A stretch of 64,000 nt of DNA from Polydactylus sextarius. Taxonomy: Eukaryota > Chordata > Actinopteri > Polynemidae. The translations under genes were made by a program, and so were the position numbers. The stretch's first letter is position 1. Each line of letters begins with the position of its first letter. Below the pieces are notes generated by a model. It searched no databases, had not been told where the DNA came from, and saw only the letters and a program-made list of their open reading frames with translations. This document shows, in pieces, positions 23,269 through 36,682 of the stretch. The DNA lies in assembly GCA_016801845.1 (NCBI GenBank), contig CM028910.1, positions 15,158,629 through 15,222,628 of the forward strand. Direction: 5' to 3'.

Positions 23269-23298
<30 letters not shown>
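23269..23298. repeat. (TA)15 microsatellite
   Basis: This is an uninterrupted AT dinucleotide run ending in GGGCTTATT. Confidence 0.95.
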
Positions 23299-23300
<2 letters not shown>

Positions 23301-26300
23301 GCTTATTTACCCTCAGTGGACACTTTATCAAGTGCAGTTAGAAAACTCAGTCTGACAGCTCTGTCATAAATCCTTCCTCTACGGGGATGATAATGTTTTG
23401 TTTTGACTGACACTGTCAGAAAGGTATTAATATAGAGGAGACAATAGTAAACTGAAACTTGGTAAAATGTGTTTGCAATTTTCTTCTGCCCATGTTTGTA
23501 AATGGAGAGAATAAAACATGACAACATTTTCAAATATTAGAAATAAATATAGATAGAAAAATTGATGCTAACAAAAACATACCTCTCATTTGTGTCATAT
23601 TTGAGAAATCATATCACTACAGAAAGATTGCCAGTTTAATACAGAGCTTTTAATATAACTGAACAAATGTTAGTCACCATCACAGAACCACTGAAAAGAG
23701 CTGGGCTGAGAAAAACCTGATGGATGCATCCCAAAAACTAATTGCTTAACAATTATTGTTCATCTCACCTTCCAAACCATGAAAATGCTAATCACCTTGC
23801 TTGTAATGCATCAGCGTGTAGGCTTGCCAATGCAGGTGCAGAATAGGTTACATCCAATTCATTACTGGTACCCTGAAGCCTCAACACTCCAGGTGCAGCT
23901 GGCCACAATTTGGCAACCAATGCTTCATAATTTGGAGGTGAAAACCAGTTTTGTCCCACAGAAAGGGTTAGCCACCACCAGTGTTGTCAAGCTGTGTAGC
24001 GTGTATATAATGCTGGCAGTGTGGAAACATGACATTTGCTATTGTTGCTCTCCAGGCCGTGTTCGCAAGCAGAATTTTAATGAAGGTGCTAAAAGTTTAA
24101 TTACCAAGCATGGAATGGACTGCACACAACCTGCCATATGCTTGATATGAGTGGCTCTGAATGGCATTTTCATAGCATATCTACACTGCACAGTGCATGC
24201 TCTTACAATTACTGATGTATAGCATATTCATCCTGAATGACAGGAAATTATAGCAGCCATTTGGCCCATAGACCCTGACTGATACTGGAGTTTGGGACTG
24301 ATAATGATTTCAAGGAACTAAAAAAAATTCAATATTGAAATGAATGTTGAGTAAATTATGCCACATAGTAGTGATACTTATACTAGACATCAGAGATCTT
24401 ATTTCCTATTTATTCTGCTATGAACACACAAAAATACCAAATCAGCTGTGTTACTACTTGCAATTCACACTAAATACTTTAGGGTTTTTGACACTTACTA
24501 ATTTAGCATCAGATGTGGAAATACATCCACAGTTGCATAACTGTTTGCTGGATTTTTATATAAAAGCCATGGACTCTAGTTTTTGTGTAAACAAATGCAC
24601 ATGCTGACTTTAATTACAAATGATTGTCTGTAAATCTGGTTCACTATACAGTGAATAGTAGCATCGTGTTAACATGTAATCACATATATCACCATATTTG
24701 AACATCCAGGATTTAACTATGTTTAAAATATCTGAGAAGCCCTAACAGGAGTAATGGGTCATTTAGTGTAGTGGTCATCAGTTTGCATTCATGTTTATAG
24801 CAATTCTCATAAAATTAGAAGCTTTTCTTAATGATGACGATGCCTAAGAAAGACAAGAGTAATAAGAAGATCATGAGAGTTAGTTTAGAATAAATATAGT
24901 TATTTTGGCATTAGAAGAGAAATGCAAACCCAGCTTTTGCTGCAGTGAGGAAACCTTTTGAAGAAGTACATAAATAATATGTGCAGAGGGGTCATTACTT
25001 TGTTGAGTGAGAGTTTGTGCTTTCCTGCAAGAACGCTGACCCAGCACAGGTGATTATGGTTTGTGCTGTTCTGCTGTTCTGTTTGAGACTTCCCATGAAC
25101 CCAAGCTTTATTCTGACGCACAGAGCGGAGTAACCTGATTTCACCCTCTGCTGCTGCCAGCCCATCCATTTTCCCCCAGTTTTGGACTACCACTACAAAT
25201 CATAGGATGGGAATACGCTGGGGTAGACTTGTCTCTAAAGGTCAAATTCACTGACTTATTTACAGTGAGTGCATAGTTGGAAAAAATTTAATTGAGTCTG
25301 ATTGACCGTGGCACCACTATTTATTCAATTACTGTTGTTAGGACTGTGATAAAAGTGGATGCTTCATTTCATCTTCCTCTTCTTCAAAACTTCCTTAAAC
25401 CTGAGCGTTAACCAGGCAGCTACTGCTCTATAATGGAAATACTGAATAATGTAGCTTCTGCTGCTTTTAATTAGATGAATTTTACTCATATTCAGCTAAA
25501 ACATTACACCTCATTAAAATGCCACCTAAAACAGGTAGAAATTATTAAACTGACAGATGAAGCCCTGGCAGCGAGAGGGGAGAAACTCTGCCTGTCATTA
25601 GAGAAAAACAAAAACTGCAGCATTCATCCACCCTGCTGTAGTTATTTACCACATCAAAACACTTCCCTTTTAGCCTCTGTGCTTGAGTATGTCTAGCGGT
25701 CTGTGTAAGGTATATGGGTACTACTGTATGTGTATTTCTGAGATAATTGGCTTCTTTTTACAAAATAAATTTAAACCTCATATTTCACAGTATAAGTTTG
25801 GTTTATATTATGTCTTAATATTGCACACATTGAACTTAAATGACAGTAAAAACCTATTTTAACCGATGTTATTAGTTATTAGTTTTTAACATTGTGCCCT
25901 GCAACTGTAGGAAGATGTGATGGACCTGATAAGTCTTGAGTTGAAATTAACAAAATAATAATTAAAAAAGTAATTTATCATAAAAACTAATTAAACATTA
26001 TCTGATGCCAGCTTCTCATACAAAACAGCTTACTTTTAGATGTCACCTCAAACTCTGGGGAATATTTATCTCACTTTCATTATTATTTTATATACGATAT
26101 GTTTCAAAAACATTTGATATAATCAATAAATTCAGCCATAATCTTGAAGTTAATCAATTTTGAAATGTATCCCTATAGAAAAATGATGCCCAACAGTTCT
26201 CTGTGTCTCTTCCCTTTCGAATAATTTAGTTACGATTCAGGATTAATATTTATTAGTGCTTTCACATTTATCTACTTATACTTATCCATGTACATCATGT

Positions 26301-27229
26301 ACCTGCATTATTCACATTTTCTTACAAGCAAATAGTAAAAATAGTTGTGGGTAAATAACAATGTCATCTTTTTACTTCTTAGTTTTCGTTTTTCCCTGTA
26401 CTCAGCAGGTCAAATGTGGCTCCAACCAGACATTAACTCCATAAGTGACTGATCAATTCAGCATAAATGCTGAGCTATATAAATACAAACTCTTTAAAAC
26501 CTTTAAATTGGGGAAACGAGCATTGGACAGGGAGAAATTCTCTTTAACAATGAAAATGACATTCATAAAAAAGTACATGTAGTTGATGATAACCAGAGAG
26601 ACATCTGTCGCACAATAACAATTTTTGTGATGCTCACCAAACATCTGCTGGAACATCCAAGAGTCATTTCCTGCATTAAACAGAGGTGGATTGTTAAAAT
26701 CCCCGTACTTTGTGTGAAATTGCCTCTAATTATAAATGACCTTAGATTCATTTATTGAGCAGTGAAAGTGTTTTCTGGATGCAGGCTGAAGCATCTCCTG
26801 CTTTTTGATGTTTTGACTGATCAGGACAGTCAGAGGAGCTTTATATTAAACTTCATAATATTAGTGTACCCTAATTGTCAAGCAGTGTGTTACAGTCATT
26901 AAATGGTCTTGAGTTTTAGTGTTTTAGAGAACACAGAGATGTTGACAGAATCATGGCTTAGAGCCCTGCTGAGTCATGTTCTCTGCTGAAAGCTGGCAGT
27001 GTTAGCATATTCTCAGAAAATATGACATGGTGTTGAGCTGTGAAACAAAGCCATTATTGTGATAAACTGAAACCAGCTTGGCACTTCATTGACTCAGTAT
27101 GGATGGAAAGAAACAGGCTCTGTGGCACAGACTAGTGCTCTACCAGGTACAGATCAAAGTGATACTTGGTATCTCTTGGGTTATAAAGTCTTGGCACGTT
27201 TGAATCATTAGCAGTTCATTGGTGGGTTT

Positions 27230-27530
27230 GTTGGTCAGTGAAATAGTCCACCACTTTGTTTCTGTGTGAAATTCTGTTTCAACAGTTATAGCATGGCCCT
27301 GAAATATTATGCAGAATCATTAAATGCTATTTACTGATTTCCTATTGACCATGTGCAAATCGACAAACATTAGCTTGGAAATATGCTAAACAAAGGGGAT
27401 GAATACATTAATGCATTGGTATCATAGTATCATCATTACTATGAGCATATTAGCATAATGATGTTAGCATTTAGCAACAATCACTGCTGCACCAAAGCCT
27501 CACATAGCTGCTAGTGGGACTTTTGACACG
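27230..27530 (+). repeat. Dispersed teleost repeat A, degenerate copy
   Basis: The order AATAGTCCACCACTTTG, GAGCATATTAGCATAATGA, TGTTAGCATTTAGCAACAA, CTGCACCAAAGCCTCACATA and GCTGCTAG follows the 3' half of repeat A (CCACCACTTTGGTCC ... GTTAGCATTTAGCTCAAAGC ... GCCTCACAGAGCTGCTAG). Large parts are missing or decayed. Confidence 0.55.
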
Positions 27531-29659
27531 TTCAGTAAAAGTGACAGTTGGTAACATCTAATGATGACAGCACCGTTTGTCAGGTTTGTATTTTAAACTC
27601 ACATTTCTGTCGGCCTTTAGCAGATGTGCCTGAAAATTCAGTCATGACCGTGAAGATCAAGGTTGTGTCTTCACATCACTGCTGATGTGGGGACACTGTG
27701 CTGTCTGCAGCAAACACTAAACGATCATTGGAGATGTTCTTCAGAGCACCTCCTGTGATTGCCATGGGGGCCAATTTTAAATAATGATTTTGAAACGATG
27801 AGACCGTTGCATTTTACTTTTCCAATCATCCAGAAAATGAGGACAGTAGATCTACTGCATTCATCTGGGGAGATGTGTCGGGCCTTTTGGTAAGCAAGGT
27901 TGCATACAAATGCCAATTATGGGTTCACTCTTAACCCTAGAGAGCAGATCTCTGAGCTGTTTGCTCGTTACTTTCATACCAGGAGGTTACTGTTTTGTCC
28001 TTGCTGCCTTTTTACCCCTTTTTTTTCTTTACTCCTGTTAAACCTTTTTACTCCTCTCTTATACAAAGCACTTTGGCTTTATGTTTGGAAGTGCTTTAAG
28101 CAGTAATCTAGAAAATTATGTAATGGAAAACTTCAGTTAATTGTGCCACCTGGGCTTGACTCCAGGATATCTCTCAGATGTTGATGTCAGGGGAACTGTT
28201 GTACCAGTTAAACTTGTCAGAGGCTTGAAGGCGGAGAGGTAGAGGTGAGGACAGGAGGAGGTGGAGAGGATGGAAAACTCTACATAAAGGGAAACATGGA
28301 TCAAAAATATCAAAGCTGAGATTTTACAACCATTGTTAAACCTTGAGGGTATGTCAGGGATGTTTTTTTTAAAAGAAATAACTGGAGCCAAGATCATATT
28401 GACGTATAGTACTTACTATACTAGTACTAGTACTATAGTGCAGTTGTCATGTAGATGTCCTCAGTATGTCGTGACTAGGAATTCTAACCACATGTGGCTC
28501 TTGAGCATCATATTCTAGTGAAAATTTTTGTTTTCTTGATTATTTGTGAGGCTTAGCGTTGGGCTGTTTACTCATTACAGTCTTAAAGCAGTTATTGTGG
28601 GTGGCAGTAAACTGTTCCCATGGGCCTTCATACTGGAGTTCAGCTAGCCTGCTATTTTATGACTCATCATTTACATTTGTCCTTAGGCTGCAAAACTGTT
28701 GAAAAATAGAGCTAAGACTTAATGTTCTACAGTTGTGCATTTGACTTTTTAAACAATTAGGTTGTTAATATTCCATTTCACCTAATATTTAACAATCCTG
28801 TAGAAGAAAACTAAAACCAGCAGCATAGTTGTCCATTCCGCACTTCTGTCCAATTTCCCTGCTCTGTCCGTGGCACTCAGCCAGCCTTATTTGTTGCTTC
28901 TTAAGATGTAAATCTTTATAAAAGGTTCACAAGTATTTACTTTCATTTTTTAAAAGATCCATTTACAGCTGTGCGCTGTAGTGTTTAGTAAACATTACTC
29001 AAGCAGGACTTAATTGTGCATGTGTTGTAAGGGGCCTATTTTCAGTTGCAGATTAATACAAGCTTGTTACTTTTGTAAGTATTTATGGCAGCAGCACAAA
29101 TTAACTACAGTGCCCATGTTTATCGTAATGATACCCAGTGTAATGGTTGTTTTCTTAATGTTTTTGGACAACAATTGAAATCAATTGCTTATATGAGTAA
29201 GATATGTCATAGTTTAGTTAGACTTATATTAGTGTTAGAGTCAGTTTGTTGTTGGCTTTGGTCATTCATGGGATTGGTTGACATTGAAATATTTAGCAAC
29301 AGCTCTGTTCTTTAAGCAGCAAATGAGTTTCACTTGAAGGAATTGACTCCTTAAGTTTCCAGCAACGTCTTGTTTTGTTTTGTATAGATTTTTGTTTCAA
29401 ACTTTGCAGCTTCTTTACTCTTTTGGATTTTTGCTGTTGGACATTAAGGCCCATATTCACAAACTACTTTATCTTACTAATAGGAGTCTCCTCAGTGAAG
29501 TGAAAGAATGGGAAGAACTGTTAAATGATAATTTGGGGTTTTCACCTCGTTTCTGTAGAAGCTGCACATATATAGCACTTTATGACATCTTGTTTCATGC
29601 TGCTTTTATTTTCGGCTTCATCTTCTCCAAGTTCCGGTGCTGAGCTGAACCTCCTAACT

Positions 29660-29725
29660 TTTTGAAGCCCATTGAGACTTTATATGTGATATTGCACTTT
29701 ACAAATTGACTTGACTTGACTTGAC
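29660..29725 (+). mobile_element. LINE 3' tail with (TTGAC)n
   Basis: The sequence TTTTTGAAGCCCATTGAGAC, then TGTGATATTGCACTTTACAA, then four copies of TTGAC, is the usual 3' terminus of a fish non-LTR retrotransposon, probably of the L2 clade. The body upstream (about 29380-29650, with an 87-codon ORF) may be a decayed part of the same element but shows no recognisable reverse transcriptase motif. Confidence 0.6.
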
Positions 29726-30920
29726 ATGTGGTTTGAGGTGCCACAGCCTGTCACTTAGCCTCTGTCACTCGCTAAGTGACTGCTAAGTGACATCAAACTG
29801 GGACATGGTGCCTCTCGAAGTGCAGCCTCAGCTGCCGAAAAACACTCCAATCATGTGTTGTGTCTGGCTGCGTGGAAATGACGTCGAATGGTCAGTCTGA
29901 CGTTGCGCTTGTTTCAAATTTGTATTTTACTTTCCCAATTAGGGGTCAGATGCTTTGAATGCTTAACACTGAATGAGACATTATTTCATGGATTTGAAAA
30001 TCTAGGGATTAAAGTTAAACTGTTTACATGAGAAAGAACAACAAGCTATCTAATTGTTTTTTTTTTAATGCTTACTTAACTTAGTCCAGCCATTAAATAT
30101 TTAGCAAGTGCTCTTAGTAAAACAGTACTGACTTGCAGCTACTGCACGCTCCTCTTTTAGTGCTTGCATATGAAATAGTGTGTGGAATGTAACAAGCAGG
30201 TCTGTAATCACTTTCAAAATCTAGGTTTTTTTTAGGGTCATAGTCAACAAGATGGTAACGATGGTTATTTTATAATATTAATGCCTACATTTACTTTATC
30301 ATGCCACCACATTGACTGATCTGTTAGCTTGTTGATTGGTTGGGATTGCATGTTTTTGTTGCTATTGTCATATTTCTGTACAATTAGTGAAAATGTGAAT
30401 GTGTAATGTGAATACATTTAGTTTAAGATATCAATAATTATAGTTATCGATTAATGACTGTAGCCATGTTAACATGTCACAGTTGCTCCCTGAAACTGGA
30501 TACGTGTATAGTTGTTTACTTTTCTTCACATGATGGAGAAAATCTTGACTTGGTAGCTGCCAGTGGTGAAGCAGGTTTATTTTGAACAAACTACTGTTTA
30601 TCACTGAAAACATTTATTATTATATTATGTACGAGTTGTTACTGTAGTTCCTATGATGCAGTTTTTTTTTCCCTCACACTTCAAAAATATTGGAGAAAAA
30701 AAGCATTTTGTACAATAATTTAATGACAACTTTTAATTTGCAGATCAGTGTAATACCGCTACTGAGCTCTTATTAAATCTCTTCCACTTGAGTGGGAGCA
30801 TTATCTTGGTTGTATGACATCTTATCAAACCTGACATGGTATTAAAAATCAAATATGTATAAAGCATGCTGCAGGTTATTAAAACACAGACGGCTATAAG
30901 AAGACACACAGCAGAACGCA

Positions 30921-30943
30921 AACACACACACACACACACACAC
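30921..30943 (+). repeat. (CA)11 microsatellite
   Basis: An uninterrupted AC run, about 800 bp to the 3' side of the alternative N-terminal exon in transcript terms. Confidence 0.95.
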
Positions 30944-31644
30944 TATACAGACAGGGCGAGAAAACTCATATATCGGCATCTGAAACACCAACTCCATCCA
31001 GCTGTAACACTTAACAAGCAAAAGAGAAGTGAAAAGCGAGCACAGTAGTTTGCTGCAGTACTTTGTACACAGAGGGCTCAGTCAAAAGCTCAATGCCATG
31101 CATGTGTGGCATAGCATTTTGGAAAAGAACTCATACACTGTTTGTGTTGAGCATTAGCTGCTTATGAGGTGTAAAAAGTTCATGAAGATGTTTTTTTTCT
31201 GAGCTGATTAGGAATGGGAGAGAAAATTTGTTTTGGCCCTCTGGTTAATCATCCCCATACAGAGCTAAACATACAATGAATATTAAGTAGAAGAGCACTA
31301 TCAATCATTCAAAGGCTAATTTGAAACAGCAATAAGTAACAAGGATAATTGTGGCAATTTGAGGCTTCTTCTACAGATCACAAGATCATTATTCACTGTG
31401 TAAACATAGTGATGCTATAGATGGGTTTTATACCCCATAGAGCAGCTGGAAATGAAATAATTGTTGCTTCTTTGTTAGATACAACAGTTATAAGGTTTAA
31501 GTAATGAGTTAGTAGACAGTGGAGGTCAGGTATAGGACACTTATAGGAAACTTTGCTGTTGTTTCAGTATAACCACCACAGGAGGACGTTCCACTTGGAG
31601 GCAGGGAGGAAGGGCGGGGAGGTTTCTGAAATGGTTCTGCCCAC

Positions 31645-31749
31645 CTTTGTAGTCACTGTGAGGAGGGGCTTCCCTTCTGATGACGCCTTACTTGGTATCT
31701 CCTTCAGGACCATGGCAACAGTCTTATCTGCAGCCCTAGAGTCTTTCCC
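31645..31749 (-). CDS. PEX5L: PEX5L alternative N-terminal exon (35 codons)
   Basis: The exon is 105 nt, phase 0 to phase 0, with acceptor CACTGTTGTAG before 31749 and donor ACAAAG|GTGGGC after 31645. It encodes GKDS, RAADKTVAMVLKEIP, SKASSEG and KPLLTVTTK. The human exon is also 35 codons and reads GKGSRAADKAVAMVMKEIP...EEKPLLTMTSQ. In mammals this exon (called exon 4 of the TRIP8b N-terminal set) is spliced in or out, and its presence changes how HCN channels traffic to the surface. It has no in-frame start at its beginning and is too short to show up as an ORF. The next exon downstream, LVSEQQES, continues in phase 0. Confidence 0.93.
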
Positions 31750-34518
31750 CTACAACAGTGAAATCAACAATGACTTGCATCAGGACAGTTGGACAACTCA
31801 GTGCTTTTTGCCCCCGATCAGGGCATCTTACAGATACAGACTTAACTTTATGATGATGGAAAATACTAAAGTGTGTGGGGCTGTCTTACAACAAAACATC
31901 GACTGAAGACATTTCCACAAGACTATGGCAATGAAAAGAGGGTCACTGCACAATGTGGAGGGTTGACTGTAGACAATGATGGGCATGGTCATCCGCAGCA
32001 GCAGTTGTCCACAGCATGACAGGATATTGTGCAAAGCTCATCAGGAAAATAACTAACAGAGTTAATGCATAATAAGTTAATGCTTTGTTGCAGACATACT
32101 GTCAGCAGTTCTCAGACTGTGTGGTTGTGTTTTCAGACGTGGCTGATCTGTGATGTTTTACACCAAAGTGATGAGAGAATAAAAGGTAATAAACAATGTG
32201 ATTTTGCTGAGCCCAGATTCCCCTGAATTGAGCACTCATCTGTTTTTCTTTTTTTGGTTTGGTCTTTGCAGTATTTCCTACCAGTGACCATAAACATCAC
32301 TATATACTTTGACTCTGGCTGGGGGCCTTTGCTCGTCAAAACCTCCTTTATCTTATTTTTGCTTTCATTTCCTTTCTGCATCTCTACTGTAATTTATCTC
32401 ATGCAATATGCCCCCCACCCCTCCCCCAACTATTTCCGTTCTGTAATACTTAACATTCATTATTTGAGTTGTAATAAATTATACAACTTCTTACATTAAA
32501 TTTCTCCTACATAAAGTATATAATTGCAATTTCATTAACAAATGATAAATTATTTATATTTCACTTAACTCTTAGTAGTAGTAGTTTATTAATCAGCAAA
32601 AATCTATTTTTTGTTAGTAATCTGGTGTTATCCAAATTAACAGCTAGTTGTGAACTGCTGCTCTTGAGAGGCTCAAATAAATTAAAGCCAGATAATCAGA
32701 AACAAGTTCCACCTTTCTACTCCATGAATCAGCTGAAATAATGACGGCCACTGTAGAGACAAGTTGGCTTGACAGTTTACTATGCAGCTGATGAAGGGTT
32801 TAAGTCAACAGTAGTGATATTATAAGTGTGAACGTATGAGACTTTTCTGTTACCTTCGATTTAACAAAACTTACTCTCCTGCCTTCCACCCACACCCACA
32901 GGACCTTCTTGAAAGACAACTGCGTAGAGCTTCCTTCGATAATTGCCAAAGCCACCTTACATAACAGTAAAAAAAGGGGGTTACATAAGGGGTCGAATTG
33001 ATTTTGCCAGTTGTTGTCATCTGTTTCACTTCGACTTTATGGCAGAAGCTGGACTGCTGAAACCACCAGCTTCCCCTCAGACATTCATTCACTTTAGAAT
33101 TTACCCATAACCACAAGATAGATTATATAGCGTGCAATTAATCTTTTTATGATGCACAGATGTTGTAGATCTGCTGCTGTCACAGGAGACTATACATCTC
33201 ATCTCAGGAAAGAGCTCATCTTTCTGGAATCAAAATTGCTGACCAGGGAGAAATAACTACGGTTCATCACACAAACTATCTGTGTATTGTGGCCTCCATG
33301 AAGCAAACTAGAAGCCTTTTAGCTGGATCCTATTAGGGCTTTTCACATTTTCACATGCCAGTAAAACTGAATTAGGCATTTCTTTCACATATTTCCTCAC
33401 CCAATCATGCCACAAAATGCATGTGTCTGGCCTTGAGGGAGAGTTTCCTTCCCTAATAAAGTCCCAGAAGCCACCTGCGCCCACTCCCTTGCTTAGAGTC
33501 ACTCAGTGTAAATGAACAACATCTTTTGCTAAAACGCTGCCAAGAACAAAATGGCATTCAGAAGGCCCTTTTGTAAACAATGATTTACAAAAGCTCTAAA
33601 TGAGCCTGAACATTTGTTTGTTATTGTTTCTTTTTCTCTGAATGGCAGATTATGCAATTTGAAGAGCGTCGAATGTTCCTTCTGTGCTGTTGAAGTCAAC
33701 CGTGTCAAAGATATTTACCACCAGGCATGCAGTTACTTTGTTTTGAATCACGGTACATAACCATTGTAGGATCTAAATGTTGCTTTTAAATTCAAGGCTC
33801 AGAAATAACTTTTTACAACCTCCCATCCTCAGAGAGCGGTCGCTTCTCCAAACTAATACTTCTACTGCAGAGTTGGTGTAATATAGAGGTATTCTCTGAG
33901 GTAGGATTGAAAAACTTTATGAATTTCACTGCAAAATAAAAACCAGACGATGCAGAGATAGTGATATAACTCCATTGTTTTTCTGTGTCTGGAGAGAGTT
34001 TGTTTCAGATAAAATAAATTTAATCTGCTATATCCTTACTTGATAAAGGTCTTTCAGAAAGAGTAAAGAGTAAAAATTCAGTTTTCCCTTCAAGCTTAAA
34101 GTAACGAAAGGAGCCTGTGCTTGTTGTTGTTGGGTGAAGGAAGCACATGGCTTTAGCCTGACTCAACATTAGTCTCATTGCTTGACTATTACTCATCTTT
34201 CTGTCTGAGTTGCTGTTTTCAAAGTCCCTGTCTACACTCGGTTATAAATAATAATGAATCCTAGAACTAAGAAGCTAATGGCAGCCTACTGTGTGCCTCC
34301 ACACTGCTTAAAAATGTTTTAATGTGCGGTCTAATGGGACTTGGTTTATTTTTGTTCTCAAATTTTAAGACACTCTAAATCTTCTTCAATATTTCTGTAA
34401 CTTTCCCCCAGTGGCATTATTTGGCAGTATTGATGAACTTGGCTGACTTCAGGCCAACCCTTGATGATTCTCAGTGAAGGGGCTACAAAACTCAGTGACT
34501 GTAGAGTAATAAGCAAGG

Positions 34519-34543
34519 TTTTTTTTTTTTTTTTTTTTTTTTT
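34519..34543 (+). repeat. Poly-T tract (T25)
   Basis: A run of about 25 thymines (poly-A on the minus strand). No retrogene is recognised beside it. Confidence 0.95.
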
Positions 34544-36648
34544 GCCAAACTGCACTGTCCCTATAAAAATGTACTGGACTAATGTGAGCTGACCCATGTC
34601 ACAGCTCTGTTCATGACCTGGTTTGGCTTCAAAGACTACAGGTGTTCAATCCTGTGTTTCTCCTGTGGCACTCTTTGAGAAATGTGATATCCCTTTCAAG
34701 CAGCTTACCTTTTATGGAGGCCAAAAAGTTTGTTGCTTGAATGAGAATTATTGATGATATTTTATTATTAAGTTAGTCATTTTTCTGTTGTGCATATGTG
34801 TCTGTCTGTCTCATTCAAATTGAATTAGATAGTGAAATGAAGGAGTATTAAGGTTAAAAGTTTAAATCTGTGCTTTGCCAGGTAATGCATCTCAAACAAC
34901 AAAGCCACAGTGACTGACTAATGATGAGTAAAATTACACTTTTATGCAGCTTTGCCGTGTCACATTATCCTCTGTGGCATTCATTGGACAGTAATGAAAT
35001 AATCTATACTGGATTTCATGTGTCATTGCTTCTACACAAGGAAATTAGATTTGCTACTAAACTTCTTCAGAGATGAAACACTGGGATATGTATCTTGTAG
35101 ATATCGAAACTCAAGGTTGCTCATCAAAATGGGTGAACGGACACAGAATCATCCTTTTTGGATGTCGACACTTCAGAGGTTGGATGGGACTGATTCTGTA
35201 ACCTTGCCCATGAAAGTGTGAACACAGGTTCCTGTTCCACACTGTGGCTTGTGGCTGGTGCCCAGCAATGCTTTTCTTCCCTGTAGATATTGTCCATTTC
35301 GAGTCTGTACTCAAACGTCTTCTTATATATGCTAAACACGTAATTGTATCTTAGAGATTTACAAAGTAATGATAATAATCCACTTTTAATGTGCTTATAG
35401 AAAAGTCTCACCAGATATGTTGCATCTGTTTGGCAATTCAGAAAGCACATCTAAGGAGTTGTTTTGTTACAATACAGTGTAAATCACAAAGTAAAACATG
35501 CACTGAAAAATACCCCCATCCTTTATAATCCCTGTTAAAGATGGATTTTATGAGGGAATATCCACTGCTCAAAATCAGGGCACCTTTCTGTTGATCCATT
35601 TTATCATGTTAAACTGGTGACATTTCAGTCCCGCATTGTACAAAAGAGAGGGAGCTTCCCTACAAGATCTATTTCAGAGCAAAAAAAAGGAAAAATAGCA
35701 ACCTATATAAAACCTTGTAGAGAAGCAAGGAGTTTCAGTTTTACCCATGAAATAAAGAAATAAAGGGATATTTCTTAAAGTAATTTCATTTCCAGCAATC
35801 AAATTTGGGTGTGGTGCTTAATAAGGGAACCACATAAGTTTCCCCCAGGGTGGTTAGTACATGGAGCACAATCTGTTGCTCTGTTTGCCACATGCTGCAG
35901 TATCAGCTGGCAATAATAATGCAGCGTGGGTTTTGATGCATCTCTGTGTGCTGCTGGCAGACCTCTAGCCTCTTACCTCTCACATCAGTCACTCTTGGCT
36001 TCAAAGAGGAACCACAGACAATGGCTGAGATGCCTCTCTGCAGATGGGAGATTGATCATAGTCAGAGATGAGCACATACTTTATGGATGTAAGAGGAAAA
36101 TGTCTGGCACACTCCGGGCTGCACTGAGACAATATACAGTTGCAAATAATGAGCGGATAGCTGCAGCTTCCTCTTACTAACTCACTGAGCTTGTGTAAAT
36201 AAATCACGATGAGGCAGATCCCCTGTGCAGGGAATGTGCCTCCCAATCGGGGCCAAGGTTCAGGCTGCCAAGCGGGGGCTTCACTTCAACCTGCTGGTTC
36301 ACAGAGATAGTCAGCTGGCTGTGCTGCACTGAAGTCGCACTCCAGCTTCCAAATCACTGAAACTGGGTGTGAGTGCAGTCATCAGTGCATCTGGGGTTCA
36401 ACAAACCTGTACAGTGCTGTTGGCCAAAGTAAGCTGCAGAGGCAGTTGTGATGCACAGCAAAGTGGAAAAGACACCGGAAAAGGATGATTATATTATTAG
36501 TAAGTGTTCTGTGATTTTTAGTGATGTATCTCTTCACAACACAGTCAAATGTCCCAGTTATTGCGTACATTTCATATTAATTACCCAAAAGAAATTTCCT
36601 CTGACTCGTAATGTTTTTTTTCATTCAATAGCTATGAGTTGCAATGTG

Positions 36649-36682
36649 ACACACACACACACACACACACAAACACACACAC
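36649..36682 (+). repeat. (CA)n microsatellite
   Basis: An AC run with one AAAC interruption. Confidence 0.95.

Larger units (their letters stand above)
22575..31644 (-). other. PEX5L intron, 9.1 kb
   Basis: This intron joins the alternative N-terminal exon to the first constitutive exon. It has a (TA)n run at 23269-23298, a degenerate copy of repeat A (27230-27530), a palindromic cluster at 28405-28438, a LINE 3' tail at 29660-29725 and a CA repeat at 30921-30943. The ORF of 123 codons at 23779-24150 matches no family I know and is probably chance. Confidence 0.7.

Noticed and set aside
23779..24150. 123-codon plus-strand ORF in the 9-kb intron.
   Set aside because: No similarity to any family I know, no splice context, AT-rich surroundings, and codon use not distinguishable from background by eye.
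33310..33500. Minus-strand 64-codon ORF in the 5' intron considered as an N-terminal PEX5L exon.
   Set aside because: It lacks similarity to any PEX5L segment, and its possible acceptor (GGGCGCAG) has no pyrimidine tract.
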